Of a stretch of DNA of 64,000 nucleotides, positions 9,105 through 21,092 are shown piece by piece. The notes beneath the pieces were generated by a model. It did not search any database and was not told the origin of the DNA. It saw only the letters and a list, made by a program, of their open reading frames with translations. Position numbers and translations under genes: made by a program. How positions within the stretch are numbered: position 1 is the first letter of the stretch; the number at the start of each line of letters is the position of its first letter. The DNA is from Chenopodium formosanum (taxonomy: Eukaryota > Streptophyta > Magnoliopsida > Caryophyllales > Amaranthaceae): assembly GCA_024500155.1 (NCBI GenBank), contig CM044874.1, positions 65,458,795-65,522,794 on the forward strand, read 5' to 3'.

Positions 9105-10858
9105 TCATAATACTTGAATCGAACAGGTGACTGAGGCTTTTGGTAAATTCTTCAATATAATCTCGATTAACATCTGACATGGATTAAAATTCGGAGTTCG
9201 GGCTAAGCATATGACCAGTTCCTCCAAAACTAACGCATGTCTAAGGAGAAACTGGGTTATTAATATCTCCTGAACAAATCCATGGTATTCCCTTATCACT
9301 ATTCTTTTGAGACGATTCCTGCAACATACGGGAGTTTCATGATCTGTACGGATAAAAAATTCTTGTTCCTTCTCCAGCGCCTTTTTCTTATACTCACACA
9401 AAAAGCCGCCATGATATCCAGCGAGTCCCTAAGAAGTAAACATCAATAATCAATAAAATTAAAATTAAGAAAACTCTCATAAGTTGAACAACATTGCTCA
9501 TATGATTACTAAAACCACACCAACCTGTGCAAATTCAAGTGTTTCTAAGACAGGTGAACAGTTGAGAAAAGGCAACAACAGATTATCCCATCAGCTATCT
9601 TTAGTAGCACCACCCAACTCTAGATGTTTCAGATTAGGAAACACGGGGAGTTTATCCTTTAAGACTTCCTCAACGATGAAGTCAAACTCCTACAACCACA
9701 AGTTAAACAATTATTACAATTGGTAAATTTCAAAATCAACTATGAAAGGAGAAAAGGGATTATTAAGCTTAAAAGAGAGAAATTAGAGATTGAGACATTA
9801 CCCACATAAAAATGCCAAACAATGATAAGTGTTGAGAATAAGAAAAGGGTCTAATGAGGTTAATTATTTGCTGAAATGATCTTCCAAATTTTAAGGCCAT
9901 ACATATTGTCAGAGATGCTTTAACAAGACCATGCATTATAGGGATTGAGTAACAGCTTGCTAAATTATCAGAGTATTCAATGTACTCCAGATTGGGAGTA
10001 TTGATCAGCACACAGTCGCTGTTATCTTCCATAAAATCATGACATTTAGGCATCCTTAAAGTCAATCTTCGAAGGGAAGTCGACGTGATAGCCATGATGT
10101 TCACATGCCTTGTAAAGGGTTGGAATGTAAGATCTTCAAGTAGAGGGCAACTTGATACTAGCCTTGGCAAAAAGTCATCCTCAGAAATGAGAGATGCAAA
10201 CAAGACGAGTTGTTTCAATTTTGGAAGATGATAAGAGGGCATGGCGTAAATTTGATCAAAACCAATGTTGACCTCAAGTTTAAACACCTCCAACGTTTCA
10301 CAGGTGAAAATAGCTGGGGGCAGCTGAAAATTACCTAACTCCCCCACAAGTATAGAGAGGTTAAGTTCCCTAAGGCCACAAAAAGACAATGGATAAGAGA
10401 TCCACACATTCAATCGCGGAGATTTCAAGTCAGGGAGGCAACCTTGACTACACCAATAGCAACTATCGCAACCAAAAAAGTACACTTTACCAAAGTCCTT
10501 GCTGGTATGTTTAAGCTTAAACTTGGTAAGATGCTGCGATTGGTGTTTTTGGAGTACGGTATCAACAAAGCTCACAAAAGTGGGGAATTGCATAGGGATG
10601 TTTCAAACAAAGACTGATAGGTGAACCATCAAAATCAAGACTTGTAATCAAAGGGAAAACACGCCTCAATTTCATAGACAAGGCACAAGTAGCAGCAGCA
10701 TCCTTGGTAGGAAGCAAAGAGAGGATCCGAATTAATAATTCATCAGGCAAACTGGAGAGCCTATCTACCAACATTTGAGTAAAGTTGTGATTTTGAACAT
10801 CACATACAGTAGCATAATTACTAGTACATGGTTTCAAGCTCCTATCCATACTGACCAT
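9105..10858 (-). pseudogene. F-box/LRR/FBD gene, copy 1 (frameshift and nonsense)
   Basis: Model: exon 1 10858-9802, exon 2 9689-9525, exon 3 9428-9105, all phase 0 with GT-AG introns. Exon 1 encodes an N-terminal F-box (residues about 31-76, with LPDELLIRILSLLPTKDA), which binds Skp1 in SCF ubiquitin ligases, followed by leucine-rich repeats for substrate recognition. Exon 2 carries the last LRR part. Exon 3 carries the FBD domain (CRNRLKRIVIREYHGF and onward) and a family-like C-terminus. Two lesions: an 8-bp deletion at about 10586/10587 (compare unit 2 near 43404) shifts the frame after the F-box, and a TGA at 9593-9591 stops exon 2. This copy has the best FBD exon. An F-box-only product of 98 residues remains possible. 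Confidence 0.82.
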
Positions 10859-11559
10859 ACACCTGCACCCATGATAGATAAATAGACGATACTATTAAAA
10901 CCCTGATCAAATAGGATGAATCATGCAAAACCGCTTAGAAAACAAATATCCAGAGCTTGTAAGAAATTTAACAATCAATAAAAAGCGGATTATAATATGA
11001 AAGCGATAAAAACAAAATAGGATGAATCATGCAAAACGGCTTAAAAAACAAAATCAAAATCAAACAAAAAGTGGATTATAATATGAAAGCGATAACTTGA
11101 AAGAGAAACTGGGGACGAAACAACCTGGTTCAAAGTTTTAAAGTTCAAATTCAGGAAATCACAGTACGAAATTTAATCCAGGCTCGAAAAATCACATAAT
11201 TTTATAGGGAGAAAAGGCATATTTGATTCAATTATCAATAATTTAAGTATCTCGTCAGTAATTAAAACCAATAATTCAAAAGTTTGAACCCTAGATTACG
11301 AAATTGATATTAGATTAAACCCTAGATTGTGAAATTGATACGATGATTACACAAAAAGGAATAAAAACTTACCTCAAAAGTTGCTTCAATGGAGGATTAA
11401 AATATCAGAAGGCGCCTCAGTGGAGAACGAGGAGTGCGCTTCAATGGGAAACCAGACCAGACCGCTTTGGACCGATTTAATAATTTTTTTTATAAAAATA
11501 CTAAATTTTTAATAAAGATATGGAATACACGTAAAAAGTAAAGGAAAAACTATATTTTA
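10859..11559. other. Upstream region of F-box copy 1
   Basis: Presumed promoter side of the minus-strand gene, shared with units 2 and 3. It has internal imperfect repeats (GTGGATTATAATATGAAAGC occurs twice, near 10983 and 11071). In unit 2 the part corresponding to about 11150-11405 is deleted. No other gene seen. Confidence 0.5.
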
Positions 11560-11598
11560 GAACGATTTCCATAAAAAATGTTTAAATCAAAATTAATT

Positions 11599-12440
11599 CC
11601 CACTTTGCGTCGTTTTAAAAACTTATTCCCTACATATTGTCCACGTAGGATCGGATATTAGCTTTTATTTTATTTTATTTTTTTTCCCTTTTTTTTTTCT
11701 AAGTGTAAGACCGCAATTAGTGATAACGATTTTACATATATAACCGCAATTGTTAGTAGCGGTTTTATTTTAGAACCAATATTGCTATTGGCGGTTCTTT
11801 CTTCAAGGTTTTTTGAAGATGGGTTTTTCTGGGTTCGGTTGAAAATTAGAATGCTGAGGTATTCCCATGAAATTAAAACAGGAATTAAAAAAAAAAAAAT
11901 TATATGGTAGTTCATAATTGTATGAATTATCAAGAAAATAGGGAGATTATATCAAAACAAAATTACCCAGAACTCATAATTGTATGAAATTACTCAAAAA
12001 AATCAAAACAAAATTACAATTAGAAGCTGGTGTTTTAGAGAGAAAGAAGGGACAGAAGATCTAAGAAGAAAAAAAAGGTTTGATATGATAAAAAAAAACA
12101 AGAGTGAATAAAGAGGTTGAGGCAGTAGCTTGAAAATAGCGTGGTTGTTGTTTTAATACCAACGACAATAATGGAATTTGCGAGACATCAATTGTGTTAC
12201 ATTTTGCGGCTGCACAGTTCAAGTGCACACTCTCCACCATTGTTGAACATTGATTTGTTGACTCTCAGTGAGAACCAAGAAGAGAGAAAATGGGAAGACA
12301 GGGGAGACGTGGTAAAGTGTTTACTAATTGCGGTTTACACTTATTTTAAATAATAATAATAATAAAAAAAACCAAAGCAAATACCCGATCCTATGTGGAC
12401 ACTATTTAGGGAATAAGTTTTTGAAACGACACAAAGTAGG
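11599..12440. mobile_element. MITE-like element with about 58-bp TIRs, nested in the MULE arm
   Basis: Inverted repeats at 11599-11658 (CCCACTTTGCGTCGTTTT and onward) and 12383-12440, flanked by AATTAATT at 11591-11598 and 12441-12448. It is 842 bp. The interior holds several ACCGCAATT / TAGCGGTTTT palindromic words (11709-11812 and 12325-12345). No transposase is visible. An 8-bp duplication and long TIRs allow MULE or hAT. The same family seems to be present at the end of the window. Confidence 0.8.
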
Positions 12441-12505
12441 AATTAATTTGAGTTAAGCACACAACTAGGTACTCAATTCTTTAAAATTTCATTTTTTAGG
12501 TACTC

Positions 12506-14369
12506 TGTAACACCCCCAAAATTCGAGTCTTTAAAAACAATAAGAGTAACCTTTAACTTTCAAAAACCCAACCATCGAACTCTGGAAGTGTTACAGCTAC
12601 ACTTATTTTCTGTAGAAAATAAATGCAAAGCAAAAATAACATAATGTTTAAAATAACTAAGTGGTCTATGTTGTGGCAAATAAAATAGTCATTACATGAA
12701 ATTGCAATTATTTGAAGCTAATAACTGCGAGGAAATAATTAAATTCGGGGATAAACTAAATTGTTTAGATACGTGATTATTCTAACGTCTCCTCACACGT
12801 AACCGAGTACCCTTTCTACCAACCTGCAAAATAAATCAGAAACAAGAAAAGAGAGAAGACTCCCAAAAATCAGATAAACTCAGTAATTCCAACTCCATCC
12901 CGTAAAATAAATAAATTTTAGTTTAAAACAGCTTATACATAATATAGTCTCATAAATATTTTAACACTCAACCAAGTTCAAATAGTCACATAACATATTA
13001 TTACTTTATTTAAGAAAGGGAAAGAGAACGCCAGTAAGCCAGGACTAGTCCCTGTCACCACCTACTTTACAGAGGGTCGCGCGTAACCCCAATTGGCCAT
13101 AAAATAAAACAGAATGTCCCTAGTGTGCACACCCCTCACTAATACCCAGTAATACCCAGTGATTGGGAGGAAGACTAACAGCAATATACAATAATTTAAA
13201 CCAACTAGTAGCAACCATAACTACTAGTGGGCAACCTGTTCTTCACCCTTTCGGGTTTCATTTCCCTTCTTAAATTAAATTTCACTGTACATCTTATTAG
13301 ATTATATTATCCAATTACACTTTACACAAGTATTGCACAAATCAATTTAATTTCAAGTATCAATACTTCAATTTCAGTATTATTAGACCATAGTCATCCT
13401 ACATTACATATAGACCATCAATCACGTATAATCAATCATCCAATACCCAATATTATATTTTTTATAAAACTCATATGATAACAAATAATCATATTTTTCG
13501 AAATTACATATTCTAGTACACAAAATAGAAAACTCATATATAATATATGATTCCATAATATCATACGATAGCACACTCATCACATATGATTACATAAGCA
13601 CGTATTTGACACATAATATTTCAAAACAATTTCCTAACGGGATTCTAAAGATGATGGACATTGAAAATTACCTTGATCGTGCGTAAAACTCAAGGTAATT
13701 AACCTCCGGAACGGTCACCTAGTAGCCTCCGTCTACAAATAAACGATTCTAAGTTAGATAATTATACGACTATACAAAAAAAATTGAGCGTGTGATTAAT
13801 TTATCATAACCCGTAATCTAGTCGCCCTAAAAATAAAATAAAATATAAACAACTAATTCTAGAGTTAAAGAACTTATTATATCATCATCATCACCATGAT
13901 TATCACCATCACCATGATTATCGTCATCACCATCACCGACATCCAAACCCCAAATCCACTAAATCAATACAGAGTAATCTAAAATACACTAAATGAACCC
14001 AAAGTTTATTATTTTTTTATAAAAAAAATCAATCAACTAAAAAAATCCAACGGACCAAATATTAAAACTAAAACAAGATGGAAAGTGACGAGTTGCAGGT
14101 GACTTCCGAACTGGGCAAATTCGGCTTCGAATTTATTTATTTATTTATTTTTAAAATAGATAGTTTACCTAAGAAAAGATTGAAAGTACGTTATTGAAAT
14201 TTGAGGTTAAGGGGAGGGGTTTATATAATTGAGTTGTTTAGCATTCTAGAAATTTCACAAGATAAGGGTCAAACTTATCTTGAGTTTGTTACATAAACTC
14301 AGTAAACAGATTTTCAAAATTCCTTTTTATCAGCTTACAAACCAATCTCTGTATGTTATCCAAAATCAG

Positions 14370-14402
<33 letters not shown>

Positions 14403-14505
14403 TTATTTTTTTAAATTTGAAAATAGAAAAAAATTATTAGTATATATATTTGAAAAAAAATCATAAATTTAAAGTTTATACTTACTAGAAAATTGGGGTG
14501 TTACA
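12506..14505. mobile_element. Solo LTR, 2.0 kb, TSD TACTC
   Basis: Starts TGTAACACCCCC and ends GGGGTGTTACA, flanked by TACTC at 12501-12505 and 14506-14510. A TG...CA boundary, a 5-bp duplication and no coding content indicate a solo LTR left by recombination of a Ty3-type element. Includes a CAT/CAC microsatellite at about 13876-13940. The left arm of the host MULE continues exactly across it. Confidence 0.85.
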
Positions 14506-14829
14506 TACTCAATTCTTTTTACTTTGCTTTTGGGTACTGAGTTAAGAATTCAAGCCAAAAAATTAAATCAGCCAAAGAATTGAGTACCTTGGGTTAAAGA
14601 ATTTAGTACTCTTGGTTAAGTATGTGGGCCCCACCCGATTAAAAAATTAATATTTATAAAAAAATGTATTAAATTAGACTAATTAATGATTAATATTTAT
14701 TAAATAAATGTGAACAAGCCCTTAATTAATGTTTTTTTTTTTTATTATTTTAAAGTCATAGGTCAAAATTAAATCACGAAAAACCAGTGCACGCACGCCT
14801 CGGCGGCATCGCGTGCACAGATTAAAAGA

Positions 14830-14833
14830 CTAG
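14830..14833 (+). mobile_element. 3' end of a truncated Helitron-like element
   Basis: A perfect 8-bp stem (GTGCACGC / GCGTGCAC) at about 14788-14818 is followed 12 bases later by CTAG and T. That is the hairpin plus CTRR terminus of Helitrons. No matching 5' end was found, so only the terminus is called. Confidence 0.45.
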
Positions 14834-14944
14834 TAAGAAGTTATTGGAAATGCATGTTTTGGACAATAATTGCTTTAAATTTACACTATCCAACTAATTA
14901 ATCATTTTTAAATAAAAAGGACAGCTTGTAATAGCTAATCTATA

Positions 14945-15279
14945 TCTATACTCTATACTTTAGTATTTAAAAACACAAACCATCATTTCCATCATGCCAT
15001 ATGTAAACTTAGTTTTTCACCAATGGCACATGCCACCTCACCTTTTCATTAATTCATTCATTAATCCTCTTTATCATAATTAAACCCCACTAGCTTTAAT
15101 TCAATACATGTGAATGTTATTTGATTCACTTTTCCCCAACTTAATATCTTCTACAATTGCATTTAATTTTCACCTTTCTTCTCTTCTATAAACTATTTTT
15201 TTTTTTCAATTAAAACATATTACAAAATAAAATCTATATTGTAAAAACATTCCGTGCATTGCAAGGACCAAAAGACTAG
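14945..15279 (+). mobile_element. Small non-autonomous Helitron-like element
   Basis: Begins TCTATACTCTATAC after an A and ends CTAG before a T, the A/T insertion preference of Helitrons. A short stem (TCCGTGCA / TGCAAGGA, one mismatch) lies just before the 3' end. It is 335 bp with no coding capacity. Confidence 0.45.
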
Positions 15280-15939
15280 TTAGTAAAAATACAGTATTTT
15301 GTACCATTTATTTTGTATTAGAATAACACACCTATCTATAAATTAACCTAATATTAGGACTTATATACTACAGTACCTAATTAATACTACTATGATTTAA
15401 GGTTTTTTTTTTTTTAAGGTTTCAACATAAAAAATAAAAAAATAAATAAAAAAATAATGAATTTCCTCAAATCCTTGTGGCACAATGCTATTGATTGGAT
15501 AAATGAAACAGTTTGTTGTATTCTTGTGTACATCCATTGTAAACTCCATCGGTCCCTTAGCTTACATTTTGAGTAGTCGGCAAACTTCCCAATCGAGTAA
15601 AGAAGGTGGCCTACAATGTAGGTGTTCATGTCAATATATTGTTAGTAGGGTACATGAAACTATTATAAATATATATATATATTTTTATAAATATTAATTT
15701 TTTAATCGGGTGGGGCCCACGTACTTAACCAAGGGTACTAAATTCTTTAACTTAAGGTACTCAATTCTTTGGTTGATTTAATTTTTTTGGCTTGAATTCT
15801 TAACTCAGTACCCAAAAGCAAAGTAAAAAGAATTGAGTACCTAAAAGGTGAAATTTTAAAGAATTGAGTACCTAATTGTGTGCTTAACTCAAATAATTTT
15901 GATTTAAACAATTTCTAGGAAAATCGTTCCTATATTTTA

Positions 15940-16837
15940 ATGTCATTTTTTTTTTTTGTATGTTTAGTACAAAAAACTTATAAAATTAAAGTTTTCTAAT
16001 CTTATTAATGATAATTTTCACCATTATTTAAAGTTTCACGCATATTTTTAATAAAAAAAATCGGTCCGGATAGACCGATTTTTATAGGGTTTTGGATCGG
16101 ACCGGACCGAAGACCGAAAAAAATAATTTCAAGACCCGAAGACCAGACCGATTAGTTCAGTCTGGTCCGATCCGGTCCATTTTTTTGGTCCGAAACAATT
16201 TATGAACACCCCTAGTTGGAAAAGAAAGAGAGAGAAAGGTAAAAATACAAAAGTGTCCATGTAATGTAAACTTAAACTAAATAATAAGGGTGAAAAAGTA
16301 AGGGTATGTTGGATATTTGCAATGTGAACAGATACAATTTTTGTCTTAAAATGGAAATGGTGCAATATTTGTGAAACTTTCGTAAAAAACAAGTGATGAA
16401 ATATTAAAAGAACGGAGGAAGTAATAAAAAAAAAAGTAGTACAGGGTTGGGTGGGGACCATGAGAGGAGATAGATAAATATTTTAATGTAGCTTTTTACC
16501 AAAAAAAAAAAAAGGAAGTGTAACACTTATTAAAACACGGCCGATTTTGGTAAGTGTAACACTTATTAAAACACAGAGGGAGTATTTATCTATACTTCTA
16601 TTTTAAAACAAGAAGTTTAAAGGGCACATGTCCTCTTCTCTCTCTCTCTCTTTTTTTTTTTTTTTTTTTTTTTTTTTCATATGTATCTTTTGGGTTTCAC
16701 TACATTTCATTATATAAATTTCCATTTACAAAGAAATTGATAATATTTTACCTTCCCTCTCTTTCACTGATTTTACCCGTCCTCTCTTTCACCCGAAGTC
16801 TATAATTTATATCAACTAATTAAAATTTTTATGGAAA
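15940..16837. other. Spacer with hAT-like and Stowaway-like MITE remnants
   Basis: The part 16060-16212 is full of GGTCCGGACC-type words and ends in AACACCCCTA, like one hAT terminus (TAGGGGTGTT). At 16413-16420 and 16573-16580 the words ACGGAGGAAGTA and AGAGGGAGTA resemble Stowaway termini. The 23-base word before them is tandemly duplicated in unit 1 but single in unit 2 (44820-44850). A CT/poly-T tract lies at 16634-16678. No gene. Confidence 0.5.
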
Positions 16838-18020
16838 TTCTCTTTGGTAACAACATACTTTTAACTTTCCTCAGTGGTGAATTACAAAAATTCTTATTAT
16901 CTTTGATAAACCTAAAATTTTATATTAAGCTAACCATGACATTAATGATAAACTGTAATTAAATATTTAACTATAGTTAGTTTATTTATTTATTTTGTTA
17001 TCATTATTTACTTAAAAAAAATTATTTTTTTATAAAAAAAAGTCACCCCTTCCCCAACTAATCCGCCACCACTCTTCGCCCCCACCCACGCCGACGCCGA
17101 CCCCTCTTTCGCCAGCGTGCCGACCTCCCCTCCCGACCATGAATCGACAACAGCCAAATTCGCTACTATGTAACAACATCATCAACCAAACACCTTCCCC
17201 GTCCTCAATTTTGATCTTCACCATCAATCGTCGACGTCTTTTTCGATCAATTCACTTCCAATTCGTCCTTATCACTCTTCGTTGAGATTTGATGAGTGAT
17301 TTCTTTTCCGTCGACCAAACAAACAATTGAGATTAGGAAGAGAAAAATTGGGGATTTTTTTAGGGTTAGGGTTAAGGGTGGAAATCGGGAATTGGGGAAT
17401 CGGGGAAGGGGAGTCCAACGGGAGAGGAGTTACAGGTGTGGTTGCGGATTTCAGGGATGGGGGATGAGAGGCTGATGAATTTCAGGGGTGAGGTATGAGT
17501 GGCTGGCGGTTTTCAGAGGTGAGGGATAAGAGGTTGGTGGTTTTAGGGGGTGGGAGGTGAGCGGCTAGTGGTTTTCGGGGTTGGGGGGATGAGCGGCTGG
17601 CGATCTTCGAGGGTGGGGATAGAAGTGGTTTAGGGTTTTCGAGGAAGTGGAGAGGTGTGGGATGGTCGCCGGCGTTAAGGGGTTTGGGTCCCGACAAGTC
17701 GGCAATGAAGTAAGGTGGCGCTAGAGAAGGGGGGGGGGGGGTTGGGGTTGGCTGGGGCATTGGTGGGTGGGGTTGGGGTTTTTTTTTTTTTTTTTTTTTT
17801 ATAAAAATAATTTAATAATTTAAAATAATATTAAAACTAACTATGGTTAATAATGAATTTAAATTAAAATAAGTATTATCTTTGGTAATAAAAAACTTAG
17901 GTTTATCAAAGATAATAGGAATGGTTTCAAAAAAAAAAAAAAAAAAAAAAAAAAAAGATAATAAGAATTTTTGTAATTCACCACTGAGAAATGTAATAAG
18001 TATGATGTTATTGAATTTAG
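16838..18020. mobile_element. MULE-like element with long degenerate TIRs and GC-rich cargo (unit 1)
   Basis: Arms 16838-17000 and about 17805-18020 are inverted copies (GGTGAATTACAAAAATTCTT, then a GATAAACCTAAA block). The outermost word GGAAATTCTCT resembles the ends of the intact MULE at 53518. Between the arms lies GC-rich DNA unlike the surroundings (17040-17770), reminiscent of a Pack-MULE that captured genic sequence. TSDs are not clear, and no ORF in the cargo is convincing. The unit 2 copy is at 45121-46283. Confidence 0.55.
17455..17625. repeat. Minisatellite, about 36-bp unit, inside the MULE cargo
   Basis: About five imperfect copies of a G-rich unit containing GGATGAGCGGCTGGCGATTT; the same array is in unit 2 at about 45745-45910. 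It produces long proline-rich open frames on the minus strand that are not considered genes. Confidence 0.7.
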
Positions 18021-18417
18021 AGGAGCATTTAAAGGTTTTTTTTTTTTTCGACCTACACATTATTTACATTTCGGTTTTTTTTTTTTTCAAATTCATTTTT
18101 AATTTTTTGTTGTTTTTGAATTCTATTTTTTTAAACAAATTTTTCTTTCACAATTTGTGTAGGTTTTCAATAAAAATCTATATAATTTATTTTTTCTATT
18201 TCAATGTTTAATGATCAAATTTTTTCTACAATTTTCAATATTTTGAAATTTTATCAATTATCACCTTTTCAGATCTTGATTTTTATTAAGTTTATAATCC
18301 CCACCAATAATCCTTGACTTTCGAACCTCGTTCTTTCACTCTCCATGGCACGAACTTAGGGTTTGAGGTGTGGGGGACGAGGATGGGTCAATTTAAGGTG
18401 GTGAATACAGTCGAGGG

Positions 18418-18541
18418 TGGATGCCCACCTTAGCCATGAACCACCACCCCAAAACCGTGAACCCCCAAAATCGAAACCCCAGATTTCGATTTTAGGGGTT
18501 TTTAATTTTAGGGGTGGTGGTTTACGACTAAGGTGGGCGGC
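18418..18541. repeat. Imperfect palindrome (foldback), unit 1
   Basis: CCCACCTTAG...AACCACCACCCC on the left pairs with GGGGTGGTGGTT...CTAAGGTGGGC on the right, with a loop around AAATCGAAACCCC. The unit 2 copy is at 46734-46858. The LTR at 18545 inserted at its right foot. Confidence 0.7.
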
Positions 18542-18544
18542 TGC

Positions 18545-20117
18545 TGTAACACCCCCAAATCTCCCTCTACGGAATTACCAGTATAATACATATAATTATA
18601 CCGTAGAGATAGACTTGGGCGTGTTACTGTCGCGTGATTACGCAAGGCTACTCAAAATACTTAACTTAAAAATAGTAACATTGTCATGAATATTCTAAAT
18701 AAAGACAAGACCAACATTCCTAAACTAGGTGAATCAAATCCCAGGACTCCCATATGCTCATTCATGACTCCACCTGAAAATAGTCAACACTGTTTACCAT
18801 TATGGTAAATAGGGTGAACCAAAACAAAAAAGAAATACGGATTAGCAAACTATGCTAAGTACGATAAGTGCAAGATAATATAAACTCAATTTATTTGCAA
18901 ACATGCTTTTAAAACCAATTCCAATAAATTATCCAATAATTCCAAAACTCATGATTCAAAACCAATTCCAATGATTCAACATTCAAAATAATTGATAAAC
19001 CGATTCCTTTAAAAATCCAATTCCTTTTTGAACCAATTTCTTTAAATTCAATTCCTTACCCAAGTGTGCACACCCCCAAGCTAGTCTCCTTATATTACAA
19101 GGCTATTCTTGAGGAAAGACTAAGTCATACAAAGTCCATAGTCTTATCAATAAACCAAATCCGCATAGTGGGATTACCAACATGCTTATAAAGCATTAAT
19201 AATAATAATTCAATGGTTCAATAAATCCTTTTAGTAATTCCAATATAATTCAAACTCCTTCCACAAACTTTCAAAATCAAAACCTGTTAAATAAATACTT
19301 GAGAACGAATAAAATCTCATATTAATACTTTTCAAAATCAATAACTCTTCCTTGAAAAACCTTCTATTTAATTCAATAAACTTTTCAAATCAATTCCTTT
19401 AAACATGATAAGTAATTCGATCAAACCATTCAAAACATGATTTAAAAATCAATCGTTAAAAATACTTTTATTAAAACTAATATTAAAATCAATACCTCCA
19501 AACATACTTTATTTCATAAATCATAATTCAATTCAATCACCAATCAAGTCATGTAAAAACATGATATTCAAACCAATCACTTTTGAAGGTATCTAGCCAC
19601 CTAAACGTACCTTGATCCTTGCTTAGCAAACACACCAAAAGAATCTCATAGAAAAACACACCAAAAGAACCTCAAGAATCTTGATCGAACACACCCTACA
19701 AATAAATATAACCTTAATCAATATAAGGTTAACAAATAATTAAAAACCCCCAACTATATGTACATGAACCTTTTAAATTAATTTCTCATAAACATCATTA
19801 AAAAAAATATGATTTTATATAATTAAAACTACTCATAATAATTTTTATAAATCCCCCATAATAACAATAATAATACTTGAATAAGAGAAGAGAAGAAGAA
19901 AAGATAAGTAAACAAGAAAGAGAGAAGTATTGGATTTGCGTTGGAAAGAATAGGCAAAACTTGCAGAGGCTATAACTCCTTTGATATAACTTTGAATTAG
20001 GTGATTCTTGAGCCTAACCTCAAGGAGTTTTTGAGAGGAACAATATTCTGTGAAATGTCAATACCCCAAAAACTGACCAGAAGTGCCCGAAAATAGGCTT
20101 CAAAGATAAACGGGATG
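18545..20117. mobile_element. Truncated solo LTR (TGTAACACCCCC family), unit 1
   Basis: Same insertion as 46862-49281, starting after GCTGC. It is cut at about 20118, where it joins sequence that in unit 2 lies 1.14 kb further on (49628). The right LTR end, the right TSD and about 345 bp of flank are therefore missing. Short AAATAAAT microhomology is present at the junction. Confidence 0.85.
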
Positions 20118-21092
20118 ATATAAATAAATAAATAAACAAACTCAAACCCAGCCTCCGGCAGTCTATCGGCCACCCCCTCCATCTCCCCCTCCCCCACCGA
20201 TCCCCCACCAGCACTCAGCCACCACCCACTCAAGTGCCAATATCTCATCCCCCCGTCGGGCGTCTTTTCCTCCTCCCCATTCTTGCAAACCACCAAAAAA
20301 ACTCAACCTTCAATGGTAACTTAAACACCACCATCTCCAGTTACACATTGCCACCCCAGCATTTTGCTCCCAAGGTCGCCTAAACTCAGCAATTACATCG
20401 AAACCTTTTATCAGAAACTTATACGTTGTATGAAATTCGATAATCATGAACCAAATTGAACCCATAATGAGACAATTTTGTTCATTCTCTTCAAATTCAA
20501 TTTAATTTCTATACACTTTAAAAAAATCAATTTATTACAATTTATATTTTTCTAAAATGCCTGCTAGTCTCAAACTCTCAAACAAATGCACTTGAATGAT
20601 GAATTCTTCTCTTGTTCAACAACTCCGAAAAAAAATTCAAGAATCATGAAAGCATGTTATTGGTTATTGTTTAGATTAATTAATTAATTAATTAATTATT
20701 AAAAAAACTTTATAAAATTTTGAATAAAATAAAAAAAAAAAACTTCACCTACCACCAGCGAGCCACCTTAGCCCAACCACATCCCCACAACCGCCACCCA
20801 GCCATCTTCCCCACCGCCGACGCCTAGTCCTCCTCTTCACCGCACCGGCACCGCCATCCTCTAAACCATGCGCCAGAACCCGCCCAGAACCACCATAACC
20901 CTTCCCTTCTCTTCAACTGTAAAAACCCCTCTCCGATTTTCTACCTTAGGAAAACATTAGGAAACCACCCCAAAACCTATTCGTCGGCAGCCCAAGTCCC
21001 CCTTCCATGACGTCGCCGCCTACCTTAGCCAAAATTCACCGACCCGAAACCGTTTTACCCCAAAATCGAAACCCTAAAAACCAAAATCTATG
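20118..21092. other. Unit spacer, C-rich patches, no gene seen
   Basis: Matches 49628-50851; unit 2 carries about 240 bp extra at about 50158-50420. C-rich segments at 20150-20370 and 20740-21060 give only short unsupported frames. Confidence 0.5.

Larger units (their letters stand above)
11560..15929. mobile_element. Non-autonomous MULE with 10-bp TSD, unit 1 only
   Basis: The ends are GAACGATTTCC (11560) and its inverse ending at 15929, flanked by CTATATTTTA on both sides (11550-11559, 15930-15939). Unit 2 near 44120 shows the empty site with one copy. The inverted repeats are about 240 bp: right arm 15690-15929; left arm interrupted, present as 11560-11598, 12441-12505 and 14506-14640. 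Two later insertions lie in the left arm. Inside (14640-15690) there is no transposase, only AT-rich DNA and Helitron-like pieces. A 9-10 bp TSD and long TIRs point to Mutator-like elements. Confidence 0.85.

Noticed and set aside
9484..9726. 80-residue plus-strand ORF over F-box exon 2
   Set aside because: Shadow of the minus-strand exon 2, whose splice sites and LRR coding sense are clear.
17482..17760. Proline-rich ORF on the minus strand (and the unit 2 copies)
   Set aside because: Produced by a G-rich 36-bp minisatellite; reading frames differ between the two units.
18417..18689. 90-residue ORF over the foldback and LTR start
   Set aside because: Spans a palindrome and the boundary of an inserted LTR; no domain.
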